Positions 1-7,139 of a stretch of DNA of 13,759 bases are shown piece by piece. Within the stretch, counting starts at the first letter, position 1, and each line of letters starts with the position of its first letter. The stretch lies in contig LSSN01002383.1 of NCBI GenBank assembly GCA_001970855.1, forward strand, positions 1-13,759, written 5' to 3'. Under the pieces are notes generated by a model. That model worked only from the letters and a program-made list of their open reading frames with translations. It had not been told where the DNA came from and searched no databases. This stretch comes from Smittium culicis. Lineage: Eukaryota; Kickxellomycota; Harpellomycetes; Harpellales; Legeriomycetaceae. The position numbers and the translations under genes are program-made.

Positions 1-135
1 AATGGGATCAATCTACCAACCGAAAGATCCACCCAGGCATTGCTTCAAGTAGGCTGGATGACTGAAGTTACAAGCAGTCATGGAATTAAGCTCGTTCCAA
101 CAAAATTGAATTCGTTGAGATCATTGAGCTCCTAG
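1..135 (+). CDS. C-terminal fragment of an unidentified ORF, probably from a mobile element (cut by left edge)
   Basis: Frame 1 is open from the first base to a TAG at 133-135 and encodes 44 residues, including the stretch ALLQVGWMTEV and ending SLRSLSS. The start lies outside the window. I do not recognise the protein: no cysteine cluster, zinc finger or catalytic motif is visible. Base composition is balanced, unlike the AT-rich DNA after 495. A decayed relative at 3756-3922 keeps the core (LLQVG) but is interrupted by stops, so this is repeated sequence, which points to a transposable-element ORF rather than a host gene. The ORF ends about 356 bp before a transposon-like terminus at 491. 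Short length and the missing N-terminal part leave coding status open; a chance open frame of 44 codons is possible in GC-richer DNA. Confidence 0.4.
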   Translation, partial: NGINLPTERSTQALLQVGWMTEVTSSHGIKLVPTKLNSLRSLSS

Positions 136-233
136 TCAGAGCCTACATCTAACAGGATTAATAAAAAATAGGCTCCTACCCAAACGTGGGAATGATCGAC
201 CTGGCTCTCCTACAATAAGCTGCTAAACGGCTG
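11..233 (+). repeat. Dispersed repeat R, better-preserved copy
   Basis: This stretch aligns with 3756-3922. Anchors in the same order are CCGAAAGA (20-27 versus 3766-3773), the exact 14-mer TTGCTTCAAGTAGG (40-53 versus 3794-3807) and TAAACGGCTG (224-233 versus 3913-3922), with partial similarity and indels between them. It overlaps the end of the open frame at 1-135. This copy looks younger because its frame is intact and its GC is higher; the other copy carries many changes towards A/T. Confidence 0.6.
139..175 (+). repeat. Inverted repeat just after the stop codon of the left-edge ORF
   Basis: GAGCCTA (139-145) and TAGGCTC (169-175) are a perfect 7-bp inverted repeat around a 23-nt loop. 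A second small hairpin, CCCA/TGGG at 179-190, follows at once. They could be part of a structured 3' untranslated region of the element. A 7-bp match alone is weak evidence. Confidence 0.3.
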
Positions 234-265
234 AGTTCCGTAATGCTGTCGAACGCTGGACTTGT

Positions 266-290
266 GCACAGATAATGTCTCAGACTGTGC
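266..290 (+). repeat. Small inverted repeat within the left-edge element
   Basis: GCACAG (266-271) is perfectly complementary to CTGTGC (285-290) around a 13-nt loop. It is one of several inverted repeats in the untranslated part of this block. On its own a 6-bp stem can arise by chance. Confidence 0.25.
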
Positions 291-295
291 TAAAC

Positions 296-358
296 GAATC
301 GGTTCCTCCTGTTTCTAGATGGTCCTCCTCTGGAATCGCTGTCCTCCGAATCGCTGCG
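296..358 (+). repeat. Degenerate micro-repeat of GAATCGCTG and TCCTCC units
   Basis: GAATCGCTG occurs at 333-341 and 348-356, and a related GAATCGGT at 296-303. TCCTCC occurs at 304-309, 323-328 and 342-347, 19 bases apart each time. The pattern looks like an imperfect local duplication of one roughly 15-19 bp unit inside the untranslated part of the left-edge element. Its function is unknown. Confidence 0.45.
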
Positions 359-360
359 CG

Positions 361-394
361 TTGCCTTCACTATCCCCGACCAAGGATAGTGCAA
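361..394 (+). repeat. Hairpin-forming inverted repeat
   Basis: CACTATCC (368-375) and GGATAGTG (384-391) form a perfect 8-bp stem around the loop CCGACCAA. The outer TTG (361-363) and CAA (392-394) can add three pairs across a small one-sided bulge. It lies 20 bases before a second, stronger hairpin. Confidence 0.5.
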
Positions 395-414
395 CGCTGT
401 GTGAAATTTTAGTA

Positions 415-438
415 TAGTGTACTTAGAAAAGTACACTA
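415..438 (+). repeat. Perfect 10-bp hairpin with a four-base loop
   Basis: TAGTGTACTT (415-424) pairs fully with AAGTACACTA (429-438) around the loop AGAA. The hairpin sits about 55 bases before the element terminus at 491. The tight loop and perfect stem look more like a real RNA or cruciform structure than chance. No transcript-level role can be assigned from sequence. Confidence 0.55.
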
Positions 439-1290
439 CTTAAGCCCCTAAACCACGGCAAGGTATTTCACTCTTAGGAGACGGGAAAGGGTTAAATTAA
501 ATATTCAAATTGATCATATCTATTAGCATCTTTACATCTATGATATGAGCGAAAATAAAAATAATTAGTGTTTTTTATAAGATTTATACTTTTAGAACTC
601 TTTTTTTTTCACTTAATCGAACCATGAAATTTAATTCAAATTGAAACAAAAAGCTCAAGAGCATATTTCTTAGAAGCCCAAAGTATAGCTAGATATTTTC
701 CTAAATATAATTCCCGAAGGGAGTTTCACGTATTGATAATCTTTAATTTAAAAAATTTCAATTTTAGTTAATTCTTCTTTTTATGCTATACAATACTATA
801 CTTGGTTTAAAATCTACATTAATTTAATCGGTACCTTTTTTTTTGGAATAGCTTTGTTGTATTAGACTTATATAAATAATTATACTATTTTTTGAACCTA
901 TTTTAATGTAATCCTAATTGATTTTTTGTGTAAGAATTGACTCACAAGCTAGTCTAAACAAAAAATACTATTATCTTTAACAACTTTTGTAAAATTATTA
1001 AAAAGATTAAAACATAACTTTACTTATGCTATTTGCTTTCCAGAAGACCTTTTTAACTTTCATTAATTTTTTTTAAAAGAATATTTATGAGATTTAATAT
1101 ATACATCCTTATCTTATTTATTTATTTGAAAAAGATAGTTAATATTTATCACACATCCATTTATCCACTTTAAAAATAATATAGCTTATTTGTTGAAAAG
1201 ACCATACTCAAATCTGTAATAAATGCCAACAACAAATATCCAAGTGTTAGATATCTCCATTATAAATAATCTCATATTAAAATAATTAAT

Positions 1291-1310
1291 TATATTATAT
1301 TATATTATAT
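1291..1310. repeat. (TATAT)4 microsatellite
   Basis: Four uninterrupted TATAT units in an AT-rich background, probably produced by replication slippage. Confidence 0.8.
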
Positions 1311-1880
1311 GATCTCATAGAATTAGTAGAGAGCTGGTCACCAAAACTAAAATACGTGTCAAAAATATTTATAATTTTTTGAGTTTTTATAGCCTAACGC
1401 ATTTTCTATATTCGTATGGCGTAATTTTCTTTATAAGTCTCTTAATAAAATAAATTAAAACAATAGCACTCCTACACATAGAATAATTAATATTTTAATT
1501 TTAATAGGCTCTTCTACAGGACTACTTTTTTGTCTTCCATGAATTTCCGCGATAATGCTCTCGAAGTGATAGATCCTCATTTACTTTTCTTCAAATAGTT
1601 TTGATATACTTAAAGTTACTGAGGAGTATAAATTAATCTCATTTCTAACATATATATAATCGATTTTATCATTGAGCTCGATGCAGTCTTTATTCTTAAA
1701 AAAATAATATGTAAGTACAGAATTACCCAAACCGCTGCTATTAACGTTCTAGCTGTAATATAATAAAGCCTATACACGATCTAGATTATAATTAATTTAA
1801 AATTTTGAACTTGTGAATTAAAGTTACCTCACCATGTAATGAGATAATTATCTTTTTCATTGTAGAAATGGACTCTTTGC

Positions 1881-1899
1881 AAAAAAAAAAAAAAAAAAA
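1881..1899. repeat. Run of 19 adenines
   Basis: An uninterrupted A19 tract. It could be a relic of a retroposed poly(A) tail, but no retroposed body or target-site duplication is evident on the 5' side. A simple slippage tract is the plainer explanation. Confidence 0.7.
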
Positions 1900-3163
1900 C
1901 TCCCAAATAAGGCTCCATACCGCTCTATTTACCCTCCCCTTCTTCTTAAAACCAATATTTTTATAGTATTTAATGAAAATTTAGCGCAGTATACTATGAA
2001 AACTACAATAATTTACTATTTACAGAAAATATCGCTTTCAATTCATCCTTAAAAATTTATTTAGCTTGATTCAAGATGCAAATGAGCTCAAAGACGGAAA
2101 TTCAATTTAGAGTGTAGGCCCAATATTTCTACCATTTATTCATAAAACTGTTTATAAAAAAAATTAAATTAGGAATACACATGAAAAAATAGACATTTCG
2201 TCTTTTGGATTTTTAAAAAAACCGAATTATATAATTAGATCTATTAATTTTTAAAAAAAATTCATCGAAATATAATATAAAATCAACTCGTCACTTGAAT
2301 AAAAAATCACCATGAACTAATAATACTAATCAACTATTATTGGCAATTTCAGAAAAAATATTTATATCGAAAATTCAATTATAGTTTTAATATATTATTT
2401 AAAGCCATTTACTTTTGAATTTATACGATGTATTAAATAAAAAATTGCAGATCCAATTCATATTAGATTGTAGAAAATATAAGCGGTGTCATTTTTAACC
2501 TGAATTATCTCAACTATTTAAAATTACCAGCCCGGTATATTTTTAACTTTACCACTCAAATGTTTTGAAAGGTTTAGTGCGTTCAGTTTATTATAAAATT
2601 ATAGTATATTCGTTTCGATTTTAACGGGGTTATATATTAAGAACATGAAATATGCGCATCAAATTTTATTTTTAATCGTTATCAATTCAGCACTAAAGCC
2701 AAAATTTACACAGCTTTAATTAAATGATTAATATTGTAAATCTAAATCAATTAGAGGGTCATAACTAAATTTCTTTTTTAGCAATTCATATTTTGTATCA
2801 TATTTTTATAAATAAATTCCATTAAGAGCCTCTAAGAGTATAATATTTCTTGATACATTGATTATTTTCAATCTTACCTTATTATTAGATTCACTCAAAA
2901 TAGAAAAAAATACAATGTATCCATTATACGAATTATACAACATACATGATTTCTCTCTTCAGAAATTAATAAGTTTTGCTAATTATACCTTCGTAAAATA
3001 AGCATATTTACATTCTATAGATTAAAAATGACTTATACTAAAAATAAATATCTTAAGCCCTTACTTTCTTTCTTCTAGTTTGCATCAATTGAATATAGAA
3101 GCTCCTCTATGTTCGTAGCATTTTAAATAGTAAAAAAAAGTAAAAAAATTCAACTTAGTTTAA

Positions 3164-3545
3164 CCTTTTCCCGTTTAACACGTTTAAAAAAACGAATTTG
3201 TTGATTCATTTATTATTATTAAACTCATTAATTATTCGCTTTTATTATAATTTTAACCTATGTTTCTTAAAGAATCCGAATTACAGTAATATAACCCTTT
3301 CAGGGGCAGTTGGCCTTTTTTGAACTATCAAAATCATCCAACCAAACGACAGCATGATAAATATATATAAGATAGTAATAAATTACTGGCTGATAAATTA
3401 TAAATATCCAATAACAAATAAATATAATATGGCTTATCCAATTATTATTTTTAAAAAAGTTTAAGAGTACTTGCCCCTCAAAGGGTTAACTGATCTCAGT
3501 TGGCTATTTTGGCATGTCAATAATAGTATATCGTCTGTGAAAGGG
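3164..3545 (+). mobile_element. MITE copy A, TTAA family, interrupted by a nested MITE
   Basis: Flanked by TTAA at 3160-3163 and 3546-3549. The left end reads CCTTTTCCCGTTTAACACG, close to copy B's CCCTTTCCCGTCCAACACA; the right end is GTCTGTGAAAGGG. Removing the nested element (3295-3485) and one 4-bp target site leaves 187 bp, matching copies B and D (188 bp each). The internal CAGTTGG followed by a T-rich tract and TCAA-containing segment is also shared with B. TTAA target sites and CCC...GGG termini are hallmarks of piggyBac-superfamily elements; assignment to that superfamily is inference, because no transposase is present. Small size and lack of coding capacity fit a non-autonomous MITE. 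Confidence 0.8.
3295..3485 (-). mobile_element. MITE copy F, TTAA family, nested inside copy A
   Basis: The termini CCCTTTCAGGGGCA (3295-3308) and TGCCCCTCAAAGGG (3472-3485) are inverted repeats matching at 13 of 14 positions. Flanks are ATAA (3291-3294, read as a mutated TTAA) and TTAA (3486-3489). The 191-bp length fits the family. Its left part, with GGCAGTTGGCCTTTTTTGA, resembles the reverse complement of the right end of copy C, and its reversed right part has the family's ACTCTTAAA-like segment. It therefore lies in the opposite orientation to copy A. Its insertion splits copy A at a TTAA corresponding to one still present, unsplit, in copy C. Confidence 0.75.
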
Positions 3546-3549
3546 TTAA

Positions 3550-3755
3550 AAAAACATTTTACTTTTTGAGAGTCTATAATTATCTCGCAAATCTTATATT
3601 TTTTTAAAGTGTAATTTTATTGGACGATAAAAATATCAGAAATCGTTGGCCAAATTAACCTAAAAAATAGTAAATCTGGTTCAAGAAATAAAAATATTAA
3701 TACCCTAACTCAAATATATTCTTCAACCTTGTGTGCACCAATATGAGTTTTTTTC
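3550..3755. other. AT-rich spacer, no gene seen
   Basis: About 200 bp between MITE copy A and the decayed repeat R. No coding potential or structured repeat was recognised. Confidence 0.5.
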
Positions 3756-3922
3756 GATTTACAAACCGAAAGACACTCCTTCTAACCCTAACTTTGCTTC
3801 AAGTAGGTTTGATTATTTTAGCATCAAGCACTGTTTGAATTCAGCTCATCCCAGCATCTTTGAGCTAGACCAGACCATAGAGCTGTCAGGTTAACCTCTA
3901 TCCTATAAGAAGTAAACGGCTG
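3756..3922 (+). repeat. Dispersed repeat R, decayed copy
   Basis: Second copy of the sequence at 11-233, recognised by three collinear anchors including the exact 14-mer TTGCTTCAAGTAGG at 3794-3807. The frame homologous to the left-edge ORF is damaged: it keeps the LLQVG core, loses the following tryptophan and reaches a stop after SSTV (near 3838). Several bases that are G or C in the left copy are A or T here, consistent with mutational decay, though with only two copies the ancestral state cannot be known. MITE copy D begins about 80 bases downstream. Confidence 0.6.
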
Positions 3923-4001
3923 TTATTTAATTTTATTTTTTGTGTTTATTTCGCTAAATTTTCAAAATCATCAATAAAAAACCTAAAAAAAGTTCTCTTA
4001 A

Positions 4002-4189
4002 TCCTTTCCCTGGTCGTAGACTATTTTTGATCTACAAATATAGCCAAAAGCGCACAATTAAAGTACTTTGACCCTGAAGCTTTTATGAGCATTGGTAAAT
4101 TGTATAGTAATAACAAATAATAAATTTACTTATAAATCATAAGCGAATCAGTAAATTAGTTTTTTTTAAGAATTTTGGGCGGGAAAGGT
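4002..4189 (-). mobile_element. MITE copy D, TTAA family, reverse orientation
   Basis: 188 bp between TTAA at 3998-4001 and TTAA at 4190-4193. On the minus strand it begins ACCTTTCCCGCCC, close to the CCCTTTCCCGTCC of copy B. Its other end, TCCTTTCCCTGGTCGTAGAC on the plus strand, followed by TATTTTTG, aligns with the reversed right end of copy C. Both terminal CCC triplets carry a substitution, which suggests an old, immobile copy. No coding capacity. Confidence 0.7.
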
Positions 4190-4193
4190 TTAA

Positions 4194-5377
4194 TTTGGTT
4201 CCATAGTAAACTTTAAATAACCAAGCGTATCATCAATATAGAAATATAGAAATTGTAATTGTTTTTGATTTTCTTCATAGATTAGAATATCAAACCATAG
4301 AATTATATCACAGACCTTCATACTTGTTTCTATTTTTGTATTTAGCTTTTTTATCGCATAAAATGTTATTAAATACCTCAGCTATTTATAGCAACTGTAA
4401 AGCTGAAAATAATAAACCTCGTTATAGTTTAACTTTATTCAATTTGCTAAGAAAACTGTTATTAATAATGATTCCTAAAAAAAAACTATATTTTAGAATT
4501 ATAGAAAATTTTTTTCATAAAAACAAGCCCTATAAAATCTACAAGGTACTAATTTACAAAATCTTTCTCCAATAACCTCTATTTGGTGCGAATGTTTAAA
4601 AACCTAACCAATTAAATTTAACTATAATTATATAAATACGAATGGCATCTAGATGGATAACTAACTATCCCAAATAAACCTATATTTAAATTAAAGAATT
4701 ACTAAATACAAAAAACCTTATTCCATCCATAGGCAGAATAATATTTTGACAAAAAAAAAATAACCAACTGGATTATTTATTTATAATTAATTAATAATTA
4801 TTTCAGAGATTCATGAAAATTTTAACTTTCTAAACTCTAGCAGTCGATGGTTTGCTTGGATAATAACCAATAGCGTATCAATAGGTTTATTTTTTTAAAA
4901 AGAAAGATTCACAAGAAAGAATTAATATCAAGCTAATGAAAGAAAAAAAGCCGTGCAATTTTGATTATCTATCGTGCAAACCAACACGCTTTTTCCGTTT
5001 CAATTATCACAGGATTTTAAAAAATAAAAATAAAAGGTAATGATTCGTTGACTATTTTTAAGTTTGGATTGAATTATCAATACTCCGTACATTTCTAAAT
5101 TACCGGTTTAAACCTAGATTAAAAACAAAAAACTAATCTAAAAGCATTTAAATAAAAATGTCTAATTCATAAATTATTTTTAAGCATTAAACTTATAACT
5201 ATCCAAGATAAAAATAGACCCTCTGTTTACTTAATAATAAAATTTATGTAAAGATTCTCAAGCTTTAAGGCATAACAAAAGAAACATTTTTTCAAAAGTA
5301 TTAATAGATTTATAATTTACAGCTAAAAAGTGTATCAAGAAATTTGATTTGGTTTATTATTATTCGCTTTAAAATTA
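4194..5377. other. AT-rich intergenic DNA upstream of the first secreted-protein gene
   Basis: About 1.2 kb of AT-rich sequence. The longest open stretch (4324-4575) starts at TTG and encodes mostly K, I, L, N, F and Y, as expected from AT-rich noise. No repeat or RNA gene recognised. Distal promoter elements for the gene at 5436 may lie here but none can be named. Confidence 0.5.
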
Positions 5378-5385
5378 TATATAAA
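5378..5385 (+). promoter_or_regulatory. TATA-like box of the first secreted-protein gene
   Basis: TATATAAA begins 58 bases upstream of the start codon at 5436, and the local composition becomes less AT-rich just after it. Spacing suits a transcript starting near 5405-5415 with a short leader. TATA strings are frequent by chance in such AT-rich DNA, so support comes mainly from position. Confidence 0.4.
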
Positions 5386-5435
5386 CGCTGCATACCACAT
5401 AACTAGCAACATAATTCACTTCAATCATTAAAAAA

Positions 5436-5852
5436 ATGAAATCTGCATTTATCATTTCAACCATTGCAATTTTGGGCTCGCTTGTTAGCTCCAGCACTGT
5501 ACCAGAGTCACAACCATCAAAAAGAAGTGACCATGATCTCTCACGCAGACAAGCAAGCGGCGATCCAACATGTACTGACTGCAGTAGTGATTATACTGTC
5601 CCATACATTTACAATATTGAACAATTTTTGCTTGACCTTAACAACCGTGCATATAGATCAGTTGTAGGAAGATATTGGGATCCATTCTACAATGAGAGAT
5701 TTGCCGCCTTCAAAGCCTACTGCTATAAAGATACTGATTGTAACAAAAATTGTTTGACCGGCAATAAGGTTGCACAATGTAAATCTGCCTACACAACATT
5801 CACCACCAGCTGCAAAGCTGATAGCGCTTGCAAATCCAAATGCGGTTTTTAA
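5436..5852 (+). CDS. Cysteine-rich small secreted protein, paralog 1 (138 aa)
   Basis: An intronless frame with balanced composition standing out from AT-rich flanks. Residues 1 to about 19 form a classic signal peptide (hydrophobic IIxTIAILGSL core, then VSSS). The pro-region has two dibasic sites, K29-R30 and R37-R38, typical of Kex2 processing, so the mature chain probably begins at Q39. The mature part has nine cysteines (46, 49, 96, 102, 106, 115, 126, 132, 136). The segment TVPYIYNI (54-61) opens the conserved core, and the C-terminal half contains two C-x5-C-x3-C modules, at 96-106 and 126-136; the protein ends KCGF. The start has an A-rich context with A at -3. A paralog lies convergently at 6647-7066, identical at 55 of 85 core positions counted by eye. 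I do not recognise the family; a secreted structural, effector-like or antimicrobial role is possible but unsupported. Confidence 0.88.
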   Translation: MKSAFIISTIAILGSLVSSSTVPESQPSKRSDHDLSRRQASGDPTCTDCSSDYTVPYIYNIEQFLLDLNNRAYRSVVGRYWDPFYNERFAAFKAYCYKDTDCNKNCLTGNKVAQCKSAYTTFTTSCKADSACKSKCGF

Positions 5853-6435
5853 AGAAATTTTTATTAGACACTATATTTTATTAATTTCGCTTTCGGATAA
5901 ATTTCTTTGTCTAGAAAAATTTTATTTTCAATCAATTTAAATGATAAATAGTATCTGAATTGCCTCTTGATATTTATTTCATGGTTTGAAATGAGTTTTT
6001 ATTATTTTCAATTCTTTAGTAAATCACTGAAAATTACACAAACTAGTGTTATAGCTATATAATTTTACAGTACCTGCGTTATTGAAATTTACTTAGCTTT
6101 TTTACGTTATTCCGCGATAAATATAGCTTTTTTTCCTAATTAATACCTATTTTTTTCTAGCTTATATTTAAATTGGGATAAGTTTGAGAAAGGAAATCAT
6201 GGTAAAAATAGTATAAAAATTTATTTTATTTAGCATTGTTAATATTAAACCATTTCTAGCTATTTTTTAACGCAAATATTATTATTATGAACCAAAAAAA
6301 AAAAAAAAAAAACATATGTTAATTCAACTATTAAAATACGAGAATTGATTGTATAAAGGGATCAAAATTTTATTTCAATATTTATTATAAAGCAACATAA
6401 TAGCATCTAGATTATTTACTTTAATTCAATAAATA
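5853..6435. other. AT-rich spacer downstream of paralog 1
   Basis: 3' flank of the first gene and part of the spacer between the convergent paralogs. No exact AATAAA is seen within the first 100 bases after the stop codon. Apart from an A19 run, no gene or repeat was recognised. Confidence 0.5.
6294..6312. repeat. Run of 19 adenines between the convergent genes
   Basis: Uninterrupted A19, the same length as the tract at 1881-1899. It lies 442 bp past the stop of paralog 1. A retroposition tail is conceivable, but no body or flanking duplication was recognised. Confidence 0.7.
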
Positions 6436-6439
6436 TCAA

Positions 6440-6531
6440 CCCTCCAAGTCCTTAATTTTCAAGTTTCAAATGAATAAAGTATACATTTGAATTATTAAAT
6501 GCATATTTAATGGACTTTAGGACTTGGAGGG
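6440..6531. mobile_element. 92-bp palindromic MITE with 13-bp perfect terminal inverted repeats
   Basis: CCCTCCAAGTCCT (6440-6452) and its exact reverse complement AGGACTTGGAGGG (6519-6531) bound the element; with the adjacent AA and TT the inverted match reaches 15 bp. The right flank is TTAA (6532-6535) and the left flank TCAA (6436-6439), readable as a one-base change from a TTAA duplication. A second perfect inverted repeat, TTCAAATG (6465-6472) and CATTTGAA (6484-6491), lies inside, so the whole can fold as a snapback. The CCC...GGG ends and TTAA site are piggyBac-like, but beyond the CCCT start the sequence differs from the 188-bp family, so this is a separate family. It sits between the two convergent paralogs. 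Confidence 0.75.
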
Positions 6532-6581
6532 TTAAAAAATTATACTAAAACTCGATATAAACCAAATACCTTTTTAAATGA

Positions 6582-6587
6582 TTTATT
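6582..6587 (-). terminator. Candidate polyadenylation signal of paralog 2
   Basis: Read on the minus strand this is AATAAA, 60 bases past the stop codon at 6647-6649. Position is suitable, but this hexamer is common by chance in AT-rich DNA. Confidence 0.35.
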
Positions 6588-6646
6588 TTAATACGCATAA
6601 TAAATTTTACTCTAAAAAAGTATTAAAAATAGGGATATACCATATT

Positions 6647-7066
6647 TTAGAATCCGCATTTTAGTTTACAGTCAGCATCGGCTTTACAGCTGGTAGTGAA
6701 AGTAGTATATCCAAGCAGACAAGCAGGAGCCAAATTACTTCCGAAACATTGTGTGTTACAGGTATTATCTTTATAACAGGAAGCTTTAAAGCCTGCAAAT
6801 CTTTCCTTATAAAAAGGCTCTGTAGGTCTTCCGGGTACCAGTCTATAAGCACGACTGTGGAAGTCAAGCATGAATTGATGAATGTTATAAATGTAAGGAA
6901 CAGTCCATGCTGCTGCGCAGGTATCTGATTCGCAAGTGGCATCAGCACGAGCCTTGAAAGTTGAAAGCTCTTTTGGCGAAACTTCTAATTTTTCAGTTGG
7001 GATAACTGCTGAGCTCACTAATGAGCATAACAATGCTAGTGATGGGATGATAAATTGGATTTGCAT
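6647..7066 (-). CDS. Cysteine-rich small secreted protein, paralog 2 (139 aa)
   Basis: Paralog of the protein at 5436-5852, on the opposite strand with the 3' ends facing each other. It has a signal peptide (hydrophobic to about residue 17, then VSSA, likely cleaved near 20) and an intronless frame. From TVPYIYNI (55-62) to KCGF (136-139) it aligns without gaps to paralog 1. The nine mature cysteines (45, 50, 97, 103, 107, 116, 127, 133, 137) match in order; C14 is an extra one inside the signal peptide. Both C-x5-C-x3-C modules are kept (97-107, 127-137). The pro-region differs: no KR or RR is present, only K38-A-R40 at the junction where paralog 1 has R37-R38. The most conserved blocks are PFYxERFAxFKA, CYKD and YTTFTTSCKAD. 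Function is unknown; conservation of cysteines and core suggests it is under selection rather than a relic. Confidence 0.87.
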   Translation of the reverse strand: MQIQFIIPSLALLCSLVSSAVIPTEKLEVSPKELSTFKARADATCESDTCAAAWTVPYIYNIHQFMLDFHSRAYRLVPGRPTEPFYKERFAGFKASCYKDNTCNTQCFGSNLAPACLLGYTTFTTSCKADADCKLKCGF

Positions 7067-7139
7067 TTTGGGATAAATATTTTAAATTTTTTGTTTGATG
7101 CAAAATTGTTTCTAAATTTCAAAATACGAGATATGTATA

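Larger units (their letters stand above)
1..491. mobile_element. GC-richer terminal part of a larger repeat/transposon ending at a TTAA site
   Basis: This block has clearly higher GC than the following sequence, and the change falls at 491/492. The last 12 bases (480-491), read on the minus strand, are CCCTTTCCCGTC, preceded by TTAA (492-495). That 16-nt string is identical to the left end of the MITE at 7643-7658. The block holds the tail of an open frame (1-135), inverted repeats and a degenerate micro-repeat. Bases 11-233 have a diverged second copy at 3756-3922. Inference: this is one end of a TTAA-inserting element, possibly a larger relative of the local MITEs. The sequence inside the 12-bp end does not match the MITEs, so the link rests on the terminus only. 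A LINE or LTR element 3' region is the alternative. Confidence 0.45.
496..3159. other. AT-rich intergenic DNA without recognisable genes
   Basis: About 2.7 kb of very AT-rich sequence with no open frame of convincing length or composition on either strand and no RNA gene that I can see. It holds homopolymer and short-tandem tracts listed separately. One short stretch around 1500-1600 has higher GC and a 19-codon open frame, too short to call. Confidence 0.6.

Noticed and set aside
40..72. A hammerhead-like core (CTGGATGA) in the left-edge element
   Set aside because: The conserved CTGATGA is not matched, and no properly placed GAAA with flanking stems was found.
1539..1598. A 19-codon ATG frame in a small GC-richer patch
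   Set aside because: Far too short, with no supporting splice sites or homologous domain; could be a gene relic but cannot be supported.
1881..1899. A19 tract considered as a retroposed gene tail
   Set aside because: No retroposed body or target-site duplication was visible next to it.
3783..3792. TAACCCTAAC resembling telomeric repeats
   Set aside because: Under two units, located inside the decayed repeat R, and not in a tandem array.
4324..4575. An 83-codon open frame on the plus strand
   Set aside because: It begins at TTG, and its product is dominated by K, I, L, N, F and Y with no motif, as expected from AT-rich non-coding DNA.
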